Origin: Phallusia fumigata
Lineage: Eukaryota > Chordata > Ascidiacea > Phlebobranchia > Ascidiidae
Direction: 5' to 3'
Length of the DNA: 39,068 nt
NCBI GenBank assembly: GCA_008931825.1
Contig: QXVZ01024378.1
Location: 3,513 to 42,580 of the forward strand
The position numbers were made by a program, and so were the translations under genes. The first letter of the stretch is position 1; each line of letters starts with the position of its first letter. A model generated the notes under the pieces. That model was not told where the DNA came from, searched no databases, and saw nothing but the letters and a program-made list of their open reading frames with translations. Shown piece after piece: positions 1-12,776 of the stretch.

Positions 1-165
1 TTGGACAGTTTGTATAACATGTCATTGTGGTGCAATAGTTAATGTTTTTACCCTGTAGGCCAAGCAGTTACCCCACCAGCCCCCTAAAATGTGTACTGTT
101 ATTTAACAATGTCCAAAGTTGATGCAGCTTGGACAGTTTGTAACACATGTTTTTGTGGTGCGCTG
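1..165. repeat. Degenerate direct repeat, period 128 bp
   Basis: The words TTGGACAGTTTGTA, ACATGT and GTGGTGC occur in the same order at 1-37 and again at 129-165, with a few substitutions between. The left copy may extend outside the window. No coding or transposon signature is visible. Confidence 0.55.
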
Positions 166-1256
166 AATGCTTTGTTTACATCTATAGCCTGGGCATGTTT
201 TCAGAAAAACGCAATATGTAGAACTTTGCATGTGTGGGGACCCATGCGTTTCTGCCAGCGGAAACAATCATGTCATAAATAGCGCAGGTAACTGAGAGCC
301 AATGTAATATAATGTGGGGAATATGTCATCTTTTAATATCAGGTAATAGTGTATAATAGAATGTCTATATATGGTAAGCCACCCTTCTAGTTATTACTTA
401 TATTGTTACAGGTAACACTTCCCGTGTATCGGAATGGAATGCGATCGGATTTGCTATTTACTCTCAGTTTTTCCATCATCGGTGATGAATTTGCCTTTCA
501 CGAACGGGGTGTAGCACTGCTAAGTGCTGACTAAATCTTGACATGAAATTTACTGTACATAAAAGTTTGCTGCGTAGTGCACCTATATATAATTGTTAGT
601 GTTGTTAATGCGTTGCTGTAACCAACAGTGCTTTGTATAAACATTATAATCCAAGCTTGCATGCAAAACATAATATCGGCACCAGTTGCTCTATAGAAGT
701 GTTGCCCTGATCGGGGATGATAATGGTGTTAGTGTTGTATCTGCTATCTGTATTTGCTGCGTCACCCCATAAAAAGCTGCTTTGTTCCCAAACCGGTTCA
801 ATATTTAGAAGAAATACTTCAGTACAATTTTTTTGTTTTCAAGAATCGTTGAAGTTCACCTAAATTTGTTCCAGTGTTTCCTTAGTTAAATTCATTATTT
901 CCGCTTAAATATAATCAGCTGTGCAAAAGTTGTGTGGTATTTTAAAACAAAGTGATCAGTCCCTAGTCAGCTGTCCGATGGTGACTATACAAGACTTAAA
1001 TTAGCGTATATGCTGACAACGAATTTAAGTTACTTGTGTTGGCCTAACAGTTTTGCCAATATTTTTATCTGAACAAGATCTAAAATCTGTATTTTAAAAT
1101 ATTCACGAATAAAATTGCAAACGTGTAATAAATTAATTGTTAAGTCCAAAAGAGCAAAATAATCGTTTAACAATTAATTGCATTTTGTAAGTTTTTTTGA
1201 GTAGTCAAATTGGTAAATGGATGGTTGATTTTGTGTTTATAACCACATCACTTGGA
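166..1256. other. Intergenic, downstream of the SLC5A-type gene
   Basis: AT-rich DNA with no convincing exon on either strand. It must hold the 3' UTR of the minus-strand transporter. No clean AATAAA was found on that strand; the nearest candidate is a weak TATAAA-type hexamer at 1241-1236. Confidence 0.5.
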
Positions 1257-4200
1257 TTACGCATAAAAAGCAAACAAGTATACACCACCACAACACATTA
1301 ACAAGCCGGCAATGTTCACATAAATTGCCGGCCACTTTTCTTCTGTGATGTCCATCATTCCAGTTTGTATTATTTCTAGTTCTTCAGGTGTTGGTTGTGT
1401 GCCGCTATCCTCGATACCCAGGAAAAGATCAAATATCTTCCTTCCCCAGGACTTTGCTGTTATCAAAAAATGTGAATGAAACGAATGAGATGCATGCGAC
1501 TATTTAACATTCCTGGTGGTTGAATAACCTGTTGTTTTGGGACGTAGGCCACAATTGAAATAAAAAATAACAATTTTTAGGAATCACTAAACTTAACAAA
1601 TAGCAATTAAATCACCATATGTTAGATATTGAAATGAATTCGTTTAAAAAATGTTATCTACTGTGGTGTTAACTTTTTATTCTTACGTTTAGGGTTGGGA
1701 TCCTCATACGCAGGAGGTTCGCTATCCGAGATACTTCGGTTTTCTGGCTTCTCGTCTGCTTCGAAAGCTTCGTTCGTTGTTCCTTGCTGTGGAATAAAGT
1801 TTAGGAATATCTCATTGCCGATGCAAAAGTGTTGCTACTGCATTTCAAAAAGCTTGTCACCAAAACGCATAACACATTTTTAAGCTTTTTATACCTTTTC
1901 TTTGATGAGATCGTGTATGTGCCATCTCTTTCTCTTGCAGTATCGTGTCCAATATGTGAGACGAACGAGCTAATATAAGAAAAAATAGCATTCAGCTGTT
2001 GTAACAAGTTACCGGTCACCGATGTGATCAAAGTAACTACTTACGCATCTCTCATCAATAGGTGGAGTCACCAGGGACACCGCCACTGAGATGACAATTG
2101 TGACAGCGAAGAGGATCATGGCAAAATACAAATAATGAACTTTGTAAAGAATCGTCGGTCTGAACTCAGGCTTGCCACATCCGGGTGCACCAGCTGCGAA
2201 TTCAAGAATCATTCGGACCACTCCGACTGCCAAACCCAGAACAAGGCCCCAGAATGTACCCTGTGATGCGAAGTTAAATATACTTTTTCCCTTAACAAAG
2301 TATATAACAAAGGAGATAAAATTTACCGGTTCATTTAGTCTACCCCAGAAGACGGCCATCACAAAAACGGCTGTAATCGGAGGTGCAAGAAAGCTTGTTA
2401 TAGACTGGATGTAGTCAAACAGTTTTCCGTCAGCGAATACTTCTATAATTGGAACCCATGCCACACTTATGCCAACCATAACCAAAATAAATACCCTGAA
2501 AGATGATAAGTCTTAGATGATTACTAAAATATATTTATACATATTTGCACTCCGCTTACCGCCCAACTATCATCAGTTCTTTGTTGCCTGCTTTCGGTCT
2601 TATTTTTGCCCATATATCACATGTGAATAAGGTACTGGCACTGTTAAACACTGAGGTAAGTGAAGACATCAAAGCCGCGATCATGACAGCGAGCAGGAGA
2701 CCTATTGGAATTGTAAAGCAAATTACCAAATTTCTTGTTTGTGCAAAGCACTGACGTGGTTTTGAAAGCACAGGATGTTGATTTTACTGTCGAGTGGACT
2801 ATCTATACATTACCTTTGAGCCCGGTCGGCATAATAAACAACACAAGCTTGGCGTATGCGTAATTGGTACAACCAACTGTTGACCCACAGGCTTCTTTAC
2901 AAACTTCGGGGTCCGCACATGCAATCGAGTCTGTAAAAATTGTAAACTTTGATTTAACAGTTGTTTGCAAAAAGATGCGCATGATTTACGTTGTTGATCG
3001 TAAAAAATTTGCTGTGTCGTGTCTCAAGTTGCGACTTACTTGGGAAGATAATTCGACTGATCATGCCAACCATAACCATCATGTACATCGGGAGAATCTT
3101 AAGAAGCCCAGCCATGACGCAACCACCTTTAGCGTGCGAGAGGTTTTTAGCTGCCAATGTACGTTGCACAATCACCTTGACAAAATATTTGTCATTAAAC
3201 ATGCGTGCTTCTGACGTGATGGCATATCATTGTGCAAATATAATTTTGTTTGCTCCTAATTTTGCTTTCTCATAGTAATTAAAAGGTTTTGAAGGAGATT
3301 TCTCATGTGACCTTCGCTGTACTGTTTTGCATACAAAGAATCAAGTGGCAAACTTTATACTATTGGTTGTATTGGTTTTTGACTCATACACAGAATATAG
3401 TGTACAATTGTACATACCTGGTCGGTACACCAGTACCAAGTGGCAATAATACTGATACCGAAGAGCATTCCTGGCCACGGTAAATCGCTGTCAATTGGAT
3501 CTCTGAATACGTGAAATGAGTCGGGTCTTGGCAAGCCACAGGTGGTGTTTGCTGGTCGTACGTCCGGAATAGCCGCCATGTATCTTGGCTCTAGTTCGTT
3601 GTAGCCACCGATGTATTCAAAAGCTATTCTCAAAAATAATCGTTCTGTGTAACCGAGCACACTGGCCTATTGTGTTTTAGTTTAAAAAACTAACAACACA
3701 ACTAAGTTTTAATTTGTGACAAAAATTTAACTTACGTTTGTCCATTATCTCAAACACAGAATGGTTAACTATTTTTGGACATCTGTTTAACAACTGACAC
3801 CGATGCTTTATACCAGGATATTCGGTGTAAACATTGCACAAACAATTCATTCTGTTTAACTACGGTAGTGACCAATAACTTGATAAATTTTTAATCGCAC
3901 TTGACCGAGTGAATTTTACATTTATGGCACAAAAACTACATTTTCATGTGTATTTTTCAGCCATTCATGTCCAAAAATTCTTCATGACATAAGGCATGTT
4001 GTTTATGGTTTTAGTTTTAGTGAGGTAAAACTTTTATTCACTACAAATTATCGGAAACGCATTTCTTAGGTAACTCTTGGTGACCAAATATTAAATAAAG
4101 TCTCAAGAAGCCGTATTTGTTCACGAATCTGTGATAACCAAAACATTGCTTTACCAAAATATACCACGAGTGGTTACACCAGAAGCCAAGTTTGAGTTTA

Positions 4201-5123
4201 ATTAACAATGTGGTCACTTACAGAGTNAATAATCGTTTTGTGTAACCGAGCACATTGGCCTATTGTGTTTTAGTTTAAAAAACTAACAACACAACCAAGT
4301 TTTAATTTGTGACAAAAATTTAACTTAAATTTGTCCATTATCTCAAACACAGAGTGGTTAACTATTTTTGGACAACTGACACCGATGTCTTATACTAGGA
4401 TATCCGGTGTAAACATTGAACAAACAATTCATTCTGCTTAACTACGGTAGTGACCAATAACTTGATAAGTTGGTAATCGCACTTGACCGAGAGAATTTTA
4501 CATTTATGGCACAAAAACTACATTTTCATGTTTATTTTTCAATCATACATGTCTACAAAGACTTTAGTGACGTAAGGCATGTTGTTTATGGTTTAAGTTT
4601 TAGGAAAGCAAAACTTTCCAATTACTACAAATTATCGGAAACATATGTCTTAGGTACCTCTTGGTGACCAATCATTAAATAAAGTCTCAAGACGTCGGCC
4701 GTATTTGTTCACGAATCTGTGATAACCAAAACGTTGCTTGGCCAAAATATACCACGATTGGATACACCAGAAGCCAAGTTTAAGTTTAATTAACAATGTG
4801 GTCACTTACAGAGTNAAACGTTTTTTACCATAAAGCTGTACCCAAGTACTCTTACCATAAACGTGACATAATAAGTGTATTCTGACGGTTCAAACAAAAA
4901 GACAGTGTTACATGTGATGTTACCACAGCAAGACTTGCTAACACAATAACACCCAGGGCATTTAACCAATGTCCATTGTTTATGCCAAGTATTTGCTTAC
5001 CCAGATTCCGACGGCCAGGATACAGACGAAGTAAGCCACAATTACTCCGATGTCGGCATCGGCCAAACCTGCCTCTGGTAGAGGAGGTTCGGTCGTGTCC
5101 GTTGTCATAGATGTGGTACTCAT
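1257..5123 (-). CDS. SGLT-type sodium/sugar cotransporter (SLC5A family), interrupted by assembly gaps
   Basis: Plasma-membrane symporter of the SLC5 family, expected to use the Na+ gradient to import glucose or a related solute. Exons: 5123-5001 (start, TM1, ending AVGIW), [gap], 3628-3418, 3175-3040, 2930-2814, 2701-2560, 2495-2327, 2260-2045, 1786-1687, 1456-1257 (stop). All junctions are GT-AG and phases agree throughout. Diagnostic segments are [26 protein letters not shown], a cysteine-rich loop ending [44 protein letters not shown], and a last helix ending in the typical FA-type C-terminus (AFYA). Residues matching human SGLT1 Tyr290, Trp291, Lys321 and Gln457 are present, which favours a sugar substrate. 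The ATG at 5123 has an in-frame TAG upstream. About 190 residues (TM1-TM5, including the Asn78/His83/Glu102 sites) are absent. Family is certain; which SLC5A member is not. Confidence 0.93.
1706..1717 (-). other. PPxY (PPAY) motif in the cytoplasmic loop of the transporter
   Basis: The exon at 1786-1687 encodes the variable loop before the last helix and contains EPPAYEDP. PPxY is the classic ligand of WW domains in NEDD4-type ubiquitin ligases. A regulatory role is inferred only. Confidence 0.45.
3635..4226. repeat. Direct duplicate, copy 1 (592 bp), ends at a single N
   Basis: Nearly the same sequence as 4228-4814, including the start AATAATCGTT and the end ACTTACAGAGT. It is intron of the transporter gene, beginning 7 bp outside the exon at 3628. 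Its right end, read on the minus strand, is ACTCT followed by gtaagt, the tail of an otherwise missing exon. Best explained as a redundant haplotype contig, not a biological repeat. Confidence 0.85.
4227..4227. other. Single-N contig join inside the SLC5A-type gene
   Basis: An undetermined base lies exactly where copy 1 of the 590-bp duplicate ends and copy 2 begins. It behaves as a gap symbol, not a miscalled base. Confidence 0.85.
4228..4814. repeat. Direct duplicate, copy 2 (587 bp), bounded by Ns
   Basis: Second copy of 3635-4226, with substitutions and small indels. It ends at the same base as copy 1, with the same truncated exon tail ACTCT|gtaagt on the minus strand. Joined to the exon at 3628 it gives an in-frame Thr-Leu before IAFEYIGGY, as expected for an SGLT. 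Confidence 0.85.
4815..4815. other. Single-N contig join; likely site of missing SLC5A exons
   Basis: The second N follows the same truncated exon tail. The 185 bp between it and the first coding exon (5001) has no SGLT-like coding sequence, so the exons for the missing ~190 residues are probably collapsed into these joins. Confidence 0.8.
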
Positions 5124-8100
5124 CTTAATGTTACTCCTATACTTCTCTGCTGATTTTGTACCAATTGGTTTTACCTACTCGCCCTACGGAAAAGTTGATA
5201 ACAACGGTAAGACTATCATGTTCTCTATTTTGAACAAAGTTTTTCACATGTCAAGCATCTTTGCTTTGGTTTAGGTCTACCACATATCCCATTAATCTGG
5301 ATAGCAAACAGCTATCACAAGGTTCAAGTAAAACTTGTCAGTTAGATGTTTAAGTAAAAATGTTTAAACAGGTTATTTGATTATATTTACACTAGGTGTT
5401 TTGTTAAACCGTCGTTAAACCGCTTTTGTTCTTGGCCTCTTAAAAAACAATCGATCATAACAACGCTAGAACAAAAACTCAAAAAAACGTGCATTGGTTA
5501 TACTTTTACTTAAAATATTGACAAACCGTCGATATTTCTTCTTAACATAGGTAACTAAACGTTCAGCAACAATGCTCAGTTTATGCTATGCTAAAACAAT
5601 TTCCAAACATCTATTCCCACAGGGTTGCAAAATCGAACAACGCTATTGTACCAATCGTAATCCGTGCCATGCAAACGGTTAATAATTAAACGGTGCCCAG
5701 TTTCATGCTTGTCATATTTGCTTTGTGCACAATGGAACTTCGTGCCTTATGCGTGTTCAGGCTGAAAGGTCAATTGGTCGAGCAAGCAAACTTCTTGTGC
5801 GGTTTTAACTTCGCTTTTCCCCTGTTAGCTTAAGCACACACCAAGTCACAGCAGTGTTCCACTTGATCAACTGATTACGACTTTGTTTTGACTTAAATAC
5901 CTTGTAAACTCCAGGTAAAAAGGCACAATTTTTCGCATTTTGATTGCCGCAATGTCGTGTTGTCTTGTAGACTCTAGCGCTGATGTTTACTTTGTTGCCA
6001 AACCACTGTCGGCAACTTAATGACATTCATTTATGGCCCCATCTGTGGATAAACGTTGTTACGTCCTTTTGTACTGAATCTCGTACGTTTTAACCAACAA
6101 TTTTAAAGTAAATTGAAACTAAATTTAAATGTGCGGATTGATCGCACATCCTAATATGTTACTTGTATGTAGGTAAAGTAAATTTTTATTTTAACTTAGC
6201 CCGACTTTCTAACATCTAAAAGATGAGAATTAAAACGAAAATTTAATTTGTGACAAAATTATAATGCAGGTTTACAATACTCGTTTTTCCTTAGTAAAAC
6301 AAAGATGTAGTAACAAAACTTTATCGATGTAACCAGCCTTGTCCGCTGCGTTTCCCGTTGAGGGCAAGTAACTTAAAACAAATATTTATTTAGGAACTGT
6401 TAAAGCATTCGGGTAAAGATTTACACATCGACTGACCGTCAGTGCTGGTTTATCATTCCGCTGACGACATGTAAGCAAATATACTCATCCTCTAGCTTTT
6501 TAACGTAATTAACAAAACCAATTTTGAGCCAACTACAACTACATAACAACACGTGTCGTCTAATAAAAGTGTTGGGTATGTTGGTTTAAAAAGTGTTTGT
6601 GAAAAAGGTTTGTTTGCTCTGCAGGTTTTTTACTCTTGTCTTTGAATCTTTCGTTTTTCTTATTTGGGAAATTTGAAAAAAATTTCCTGTCATAAGTCGT
6701 CGCATTGAGAATAAATACTGGAAAGGAAACGAGTTGGGACCAAGTTGGTTCTAGTGTTTTGGCTGTTTGTGTTTTAGTTTTTACTGAATGTTGAAACGAA
6801 CTTGTCTTTAACGTTCCGAATATCGCAAATATTCATACCTTTAAAGATAAAAATGACACACATATAATGGATCCGACTTTTTATGCATACATTCTTTGAC
6901 TTTTTTAACGGAACGATGCAAACGATCATTTTTAGGCGTTTCTAGAGTTGCTGCAAAGTTTGTATATTTAGTCACACTATGGTGTTCCGGACTGCTTTAC
7001 ATTATACTTTTTAATGCAGAGTGGTCAGTAGTGGTTAGTAGTTGTGTTGAGGATTTTCTTGTGCAATTATTTTTAGGACAAAATATTCTGAAAGCTGTAC
7101 ATCACAGTTCTTTACACACGGAAAACCACATAAACACATAAAACAACACCGCAAAAATATGAACAAATTCTAAACTTGAGGTGTCGCTATGGAGCAACTT
7201 CGAGCAACGCCTTGTGTTAAAGTGAATAACTTAAGCAGTTGGATTTTGTTTAGGCTTTACAGGTTTAGCCTTTCGAAATACTGACTGGCTTGGGCTACCA
7301 AACCTCCATTGGGTCAAGCTATCGGTATGTACCTGTCCAGCAACAACGACCGCAATTGCAGGTTTGGTATTTTTCCTTTGGAATATAACGAATGTCGTGT
7401 ACAATAAAAATAACTAAACTTGACTTAACCTGAGAACACATTGACTATGTTTATTAAGTTTTGTTATTTTGGGTTTTCCCAAGCACTGTATTTTATGAAC
7501 AGCAAAAATAATTGCTTTTTGCCATTTGTGGAAAACGAATGTTAACAGCCAGTAAATTCAAAATAATGTACCAACAATTCGAGCACTGTATGATCACAAT
7601 CGTTTTAATGACTTCGTTTTAATATGCATGAAACATTGTGTGCGCAATGCCTCAACCAATCTGTTAAAATCACATTGAACAGTATATTATAAAGTTAAGA
7701 CCATGATCATAAACTCGGTTGTTCAGCGATTAAATGACCTAAACACCATATATCTGCTATTACGTTATAAAGCCTACGAAGTACGCGTGAATGAATAACA
7801 AATTTTCTGTACCTTAAAAGCTCATGCGGCTAAAATTAGACATTTGTGCCCACTTTTACTGGCGCAAAACTTTAAAAAGCGTATTTTTTCAAATTACGAG
7901 CGCTACGTAGGATCCTAGAAAATGACTCCTGAACATATTTGCTCTTAGGTATGAACCCAGTTGTACCCTACTTGCTATTCACCAATTGTTAACAAAAGCT
8001 ATTGCGACGAACTGGAATCAAACACATTCGTACCAATTTAAGGCACGCTCGGTAGCACAATAAAAACGGTAATATTGATGCGTCGTGTATGCAACATGGC

Positions 8101-11100
8101 GTCGTCTTGCGACCGGAGATTTGTTCATTGTCGATCAAGTCGCGTGCCAAGGGCTTTTGTGTTCGCTGACGAAATTATTGTTGTGTTCGTGATTTTCGGT
8201 GACTAATCTTCCCATGGTTGGTTACATAAACTTCCGTCACACAGAAGCTACCGAGGCGTCAGTATTTGTCCGACGCCCTCGGAAACGTTTAGTACGGCGA
8301 GTGAGAAATATTCTTGACACCGCTTTGGGTAAGAAAATAAACTCCCACAATACGTGGTGACGTTACCTGTGAATGTGTAGGTCCGCGATATCAATCGGTT
8401 TGTAATTTATCTTCTGTAATCGTCGCCACCGCTGAGAGACGTTGGATAAATACCTTTTGTGGATTCAACCCCCAGTGTGGTCAGGGTATAGTTTTGCTAC
8501 AAAATTGGTCGCAGAAGCCACTGTACATGAAGGGGTTGCCGTGGTTTGTCATGCGTTTTCTTACTGACAAAAATTCGTCCTACTTTTGGTGGCACTTTTT
8601 AAACATAGACTTGTACAAATCAAAATTCTGACAAAATGCTGACGTGATGATGACGATTCACATTTTGTGATGGTCATATGATGCAATCAACGTTGTAAAC
8701 AGGCCGGGGCGAAAAGACCCGGCGAAGTTATTTTGAATGTTTACATTCAAAACAAACAGTGGCTGATGGAAAGTTTCGACGGGCCGACACGTGATTGGTG
8801 CGAACCGAATAAGGTCTGACGTTGTCCGAAAGTTCATCGATCGCATTTTGTGAATGAGACGAATTTAATAAAAACTACGTCATCGAAAAGTGGCAGGGTG
8901 GTATGATTCATAAATTGTTTCCCCGCTTGAAACGATGGTCATGTCAAAGAGGACAGATTATCTACGCTCCCCCGCGCGTTCACAACACAAGGTGACGCAT
9001 CTTAGCGTAACAATCACCTCACATATTTGCGCGACTTGCCGGTCGAGCAGCCAGGTCGAGACCTACGTGATCTTAAGCTTCTAGTGTCTATTTGTGGCGG
9101 CAAACCGTGTTTTCCAGGCCAAACATCAAACCACATCAAGCCCCAGTGATTTGCGCCGGAGCATTCGCCCACGTTTCCTGAGCGATAATTCCTGATTACA
9201 AGCATTCAATGGGAGAGTGTGTTTATGTAAAGCTCAGTCAACCACCAAGTAGCTGTCAGGCAGTAAAGGTTAAGAAAAGTTGTACAGAAGCGAAACGGTT
9301 TCTTTACGTTCAAATTAACGTGGAGAAAATGCTCATTTTGCGACACCAAAATGGTTTGCGGTCACGCGCAATAAAAACTCCCAACAAAATATGCGGCTAA
9401 GAGAGGAACGAATGGGGGCGGATGTTGGGTTTGAAACCGTAAAGAGATTGACAAGGCAAACGACAAAACAATACGGGCCATACAATCGCCTTCACCCGGG
9501 CCCGCGGTAAATACCCAGCATAAATAAACAGGAGACATGCGATATCCTGACGACCGCGCGACAGTGAACGCTGATTGTGGCGGCGAGGTGTTGACTGGCA
9601 ACAATGCGGCGGCAACCGTCCCAAATCGCGAGGACAAATATTGGACGATGTCGCCCGTAGAATGCGACCGAGCAAAAACTTCCTGTGTCAGGTGCAACGT
9701 CATTAGCTAAAGTAAAGTGACGCTTGTCCTAAGTCTCTGACCAAACATGGCGCGTATAATCGCCTGTGTGACTGTTGTGGGGACTGCTAGTCGACATCGC
9801 GATGGCGATAAAGCAGAACGCTATTTTTCAGGTTTCTTCAGGTTCTTCTTTGCTTGGAGTCGTGTTGGTAAGTTATTACTTGGTGAAGTTATAAAAGCTT
9901 TGAAAAACCTTCACCTAATTTCTATGCAAATTAGGACAACGACAGTCAACACGCCTTGTGTTAAAAGACCAACTCCGGCGGTTTTCCTAGCCAAATGTTT
10001 TGGATGACTTTCTCTCGTAGAAGCTCTTCGCGGCTCCCCCAAACATGCATATTTGCGTAAGCAAGGCCTTTCATTGCCACCTGATACGCATCTGTGTTGA
10101 TTTTGCCCTACTATCAACTCTCAATTTGGTTTTGTGGAAAAAAGATATCAACTCGTGTTGTTTGACATCTTTTCTCAATTTTCAAGTCCTCACGTCGTAT
10201 CTTATACAAGCAAAATTTTTACCTGTCAACTTCTTTTCGTTGTCACAATCTACAAATTGGAGCTGCCGCAACATGAGTAAGATAAAAAAACGCTTTGCAC
10301 AGTCACTGTACCGAACATTGTGCGAATGAACAGCGGTGTGTTGTACAGCGTTAACCGACAGTAAAACGATGCGTGTTTGTCGGTTTCTGGAAATTACTTA
10401 ATAAGTGCATCATACGGAATTTTTTTCTGGGTGCACAATCACGTGTTTCGGTAAGAGATTTGCGGCGCGCGAAACATGCAACTCGAGCAGTAGCAATTAA
10501 TTCCATACCGACAAAGATAAGCGTCCGCCGTTCCGCGCACGCCACGCGCATTAAATGTCTTGTGTCATTAAAACATAACAGCCTCCATTTGCACATTCTC
10601 GTACAAGCTGTCTTCTTGTTTCTCCTGAAATAATTACCGACCACTCACACATCGCACTTTTCCAGGCAAAGCATCAGACATCGTTTCGAATACGTTTATC
10701 CCAAACTTGTGAATTGTTTATGTCGTATAATTTAATTGCTTCCTTGTCATAGAAAACAAATTAAGGAAGATTCCTGCCATATGTTTTCAGTAACCGAGGC
10801 GTTTTTTTGTTGTGTTATGGTATCTTGTCTTGGATCTTTTTTCTCACTCATATTTTCGAGCTTTTGAAAAGAAGTGACAGCCACCTTGAAGACATGCAAG
10901 GTTTGATTGATTTAAGCATGTAATTTTTAGCAACACCAGAAAAACTAATTAATAACAGTGCTCTGTGTTTAAACTATCTTTGAAGTCTATTTTAACGTAA
11001 CGCGAGTTCTGACCAAATAGAATGCTTTCATTTCTATGCTACTAAACGCCTATTGCCAGACATACAGCAGTGATTGATTGCCGATGGACGTGATAAGAGA

Positions 11101-11180
11101 TGAGATATTGAAACAGATGTCTACTTTTCACCTTGGACAGTGACACGACAAGTGAAAGACGATGCCGACATTTGTTTTCG
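5124..11180. other. Gene-free stretch upstream of the SLC5A-type gene
   Basis: No exon could be supported on either strand. Open frames here are short, have no recognisable domain and no convincing splice context. Roughly 8.0-10.7 kb is visibly richer in C+G and CpG than its flanks. A small GCCGGG/CCCGGC hairpin sits at 8703-8723. The promoter of the transporter should lie just right of 5123, but no clear TATA box was recognised. Confidence 0.5.
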
Positions 11181-12775
11181 AAAATCGCTGTCGAGGCAAT
11201 CATGTGCTTACAATTCGCCATTTTTCTTTTCATCGCAACGTGTTTACAACAGCGTTGCGGCAAGTTGTGTGAACACTTGGTATAACTTTTACTCGTCGGA
11301 TTTTTTTAAAAGTTGACCTTGTCTCAAATGTATTAAGCATTTTTAGTTTTGTTATGTGATCGTTAATCTTGCAAAAAAATAACAAAAGGTTGTCTTTATT
11401 AGCTACGAATCCTAATCTGAGGAGCTGAGGTAGTTTACATGGTTGCCTAAGCAATAGAGTAAGATAGGGGACCTTTGTATCGTACAAAAACGTATTAAAC
11501 CCGATCCTGTAAACCGTATTCAGCGATTCATCTCAACACAAAACTTTTTACAAAGTCAGTACCTGTACAGAAACTTAAAGTTTTTGTACCCAGACGGAGC
11601 TCGAACCAAAATCTTCGGTAACAGAGGTTAGCAGGTTGGTCATTACGCAGTGCATTCGACAAGATTACATTTGTACGATTGACTAAATACTATTTATTGC
11701 ACCGAAACGGTTTAAAAAATGTAAATTAGTTAAGAATAATTCTATTATGACATATGAAGTCAAACCCATACTCATTTATTCAAAGAAATAAACATAACCC
11801 ATATACAGATCAGTTCGACTTTCTGACACAGAGCGTTATGTCAAATTTTCCGAACAAGCTAAAACCTTTGCCACGAAACTGTACATTTCCGCTGTCCTTT
11901 ATCTGATATAGACCGAATGCCTTTTTTGAAAAGCAACATTGTTACATGTCAATAGTTATTTGTGATTTTGAAATAAGGCGAAATTATTCTCCGCTTCTGT
12001 CGCAAAAGTTTGCGTTAGTTTCGCAGGTGCCTCAATAAGCTATATTTTCCAACCGACTTGGAACTAAAACTTAAATTGGTAACATATTTCATTTAACAAG
12101 TTTTTCCTTGGAATGTTTCTTTATTTTGTAAAATCACAAAAAATGACAGACAGTGAAAGGCAAAATTAAAAACAAAATGTACGCTTAGGTAAAAATAATA
12201 TAGCGAAATCCATGATGATTTTAAACTAGAGTGTAAGTATAGGTTTACATTTAAATAAAGTTCAGCGCCTTTATGCAATATTTTTTAAACTTTCCAACAG
12301 TTCACCGTACAAAGCTTTTGGGGTTTTATTTTGTAAAAAATACGCAGTATAAACGCTAGAAGCGAGCAGGTACAAGCGAGTTTAAATAAGCAAATAAATA
12401 AAGTGTAGGAAAGATAGAAAAATAAAAAAATCATAACAAAAGGTAAAGGAATAAACAACAACTAAGTACTCAATCTTCGAAAACGTTCTTTCAAATTCTA
12501 TCCTCACCACATTCTAAAGCTTAAATTGTCGCCATGTCATTTTGGCATTTCAAAAAGGCAAATGTAAGGGTTTATTTTTTAATGCTTTTTGTTTTGTCGT
12601 AGCCAGAAGCTCTTGTGTTTTCCGACTACTCTACAATGGGGTTGTTGTCTGCTGCGTCCCTTGTCATCGGTGCTGAGCGGCGGCAAGGATGTTTGCGAAA
12701 AAGCAAGCCTACTACTGGTCGTCGTGTCTACTGCGAGTCGCCGTCTCTCTCGATTGCGCCGCAAGTGATTGTTCG
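11181..12775. repeat. 1.6-kb direct duplicate, copy 1
   Basis: Runs from AAAATCGCTGTCGAGG to GCAAGTGATTGTTCG, followed by an N and an almost identical second copy. Differences are scattered substitutions and 1-3 base indels, a few percent by eye. Copy 1 keeps its natural left flank and lacks a right flank, as expected for the end of one contig overlapping the start of the next. Confidence 0.9.
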
Positions 12776-12776
12776 N
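12776..12776. other. Single-N contig join between the 1.6-kb duplicates
   Basis: The N sits exactly between the last shared base of copy 1 (GTTCG) and the first shared base of copy 2 (AAAATCG). Confidence 0.85.

Noticed and set aside
5050-5274. 74-codon plus-strand ORF
   Set aside because: Antisense to the first exon of the SLC5A gene, whose minus-strand reading gives a bona fide SGLT N-terminus.
6896-7141. 81-codon plus-strand ORF with hydrophobic segments
   Set aside because: No signal peptide, family match or splice signals; hydrophobicity follows from T-rich DNA.
8703-8723. GCCGGG/CCCGGC hairpin
   Set aside because: A 6-bp stem with no associated gene or repeat family; kept only as a note in the region description.
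7206-9965. 15-bp word ACGCCTTGTGTTAAA shared near 7207 and 9950
   Set aside because: One such match is expected by chance in a window of this size.
11586-11664. tRNA-like stretch on the minus strand (GGTTCGAGCTCC, resembling a B box), also at about 13184-13263
   Set aside because: The B box has an extra base, no cloverleaf could be drawn and no clear A box is present. At best an old tRNA-derived SINE; the second copy is due to the contig duplication.
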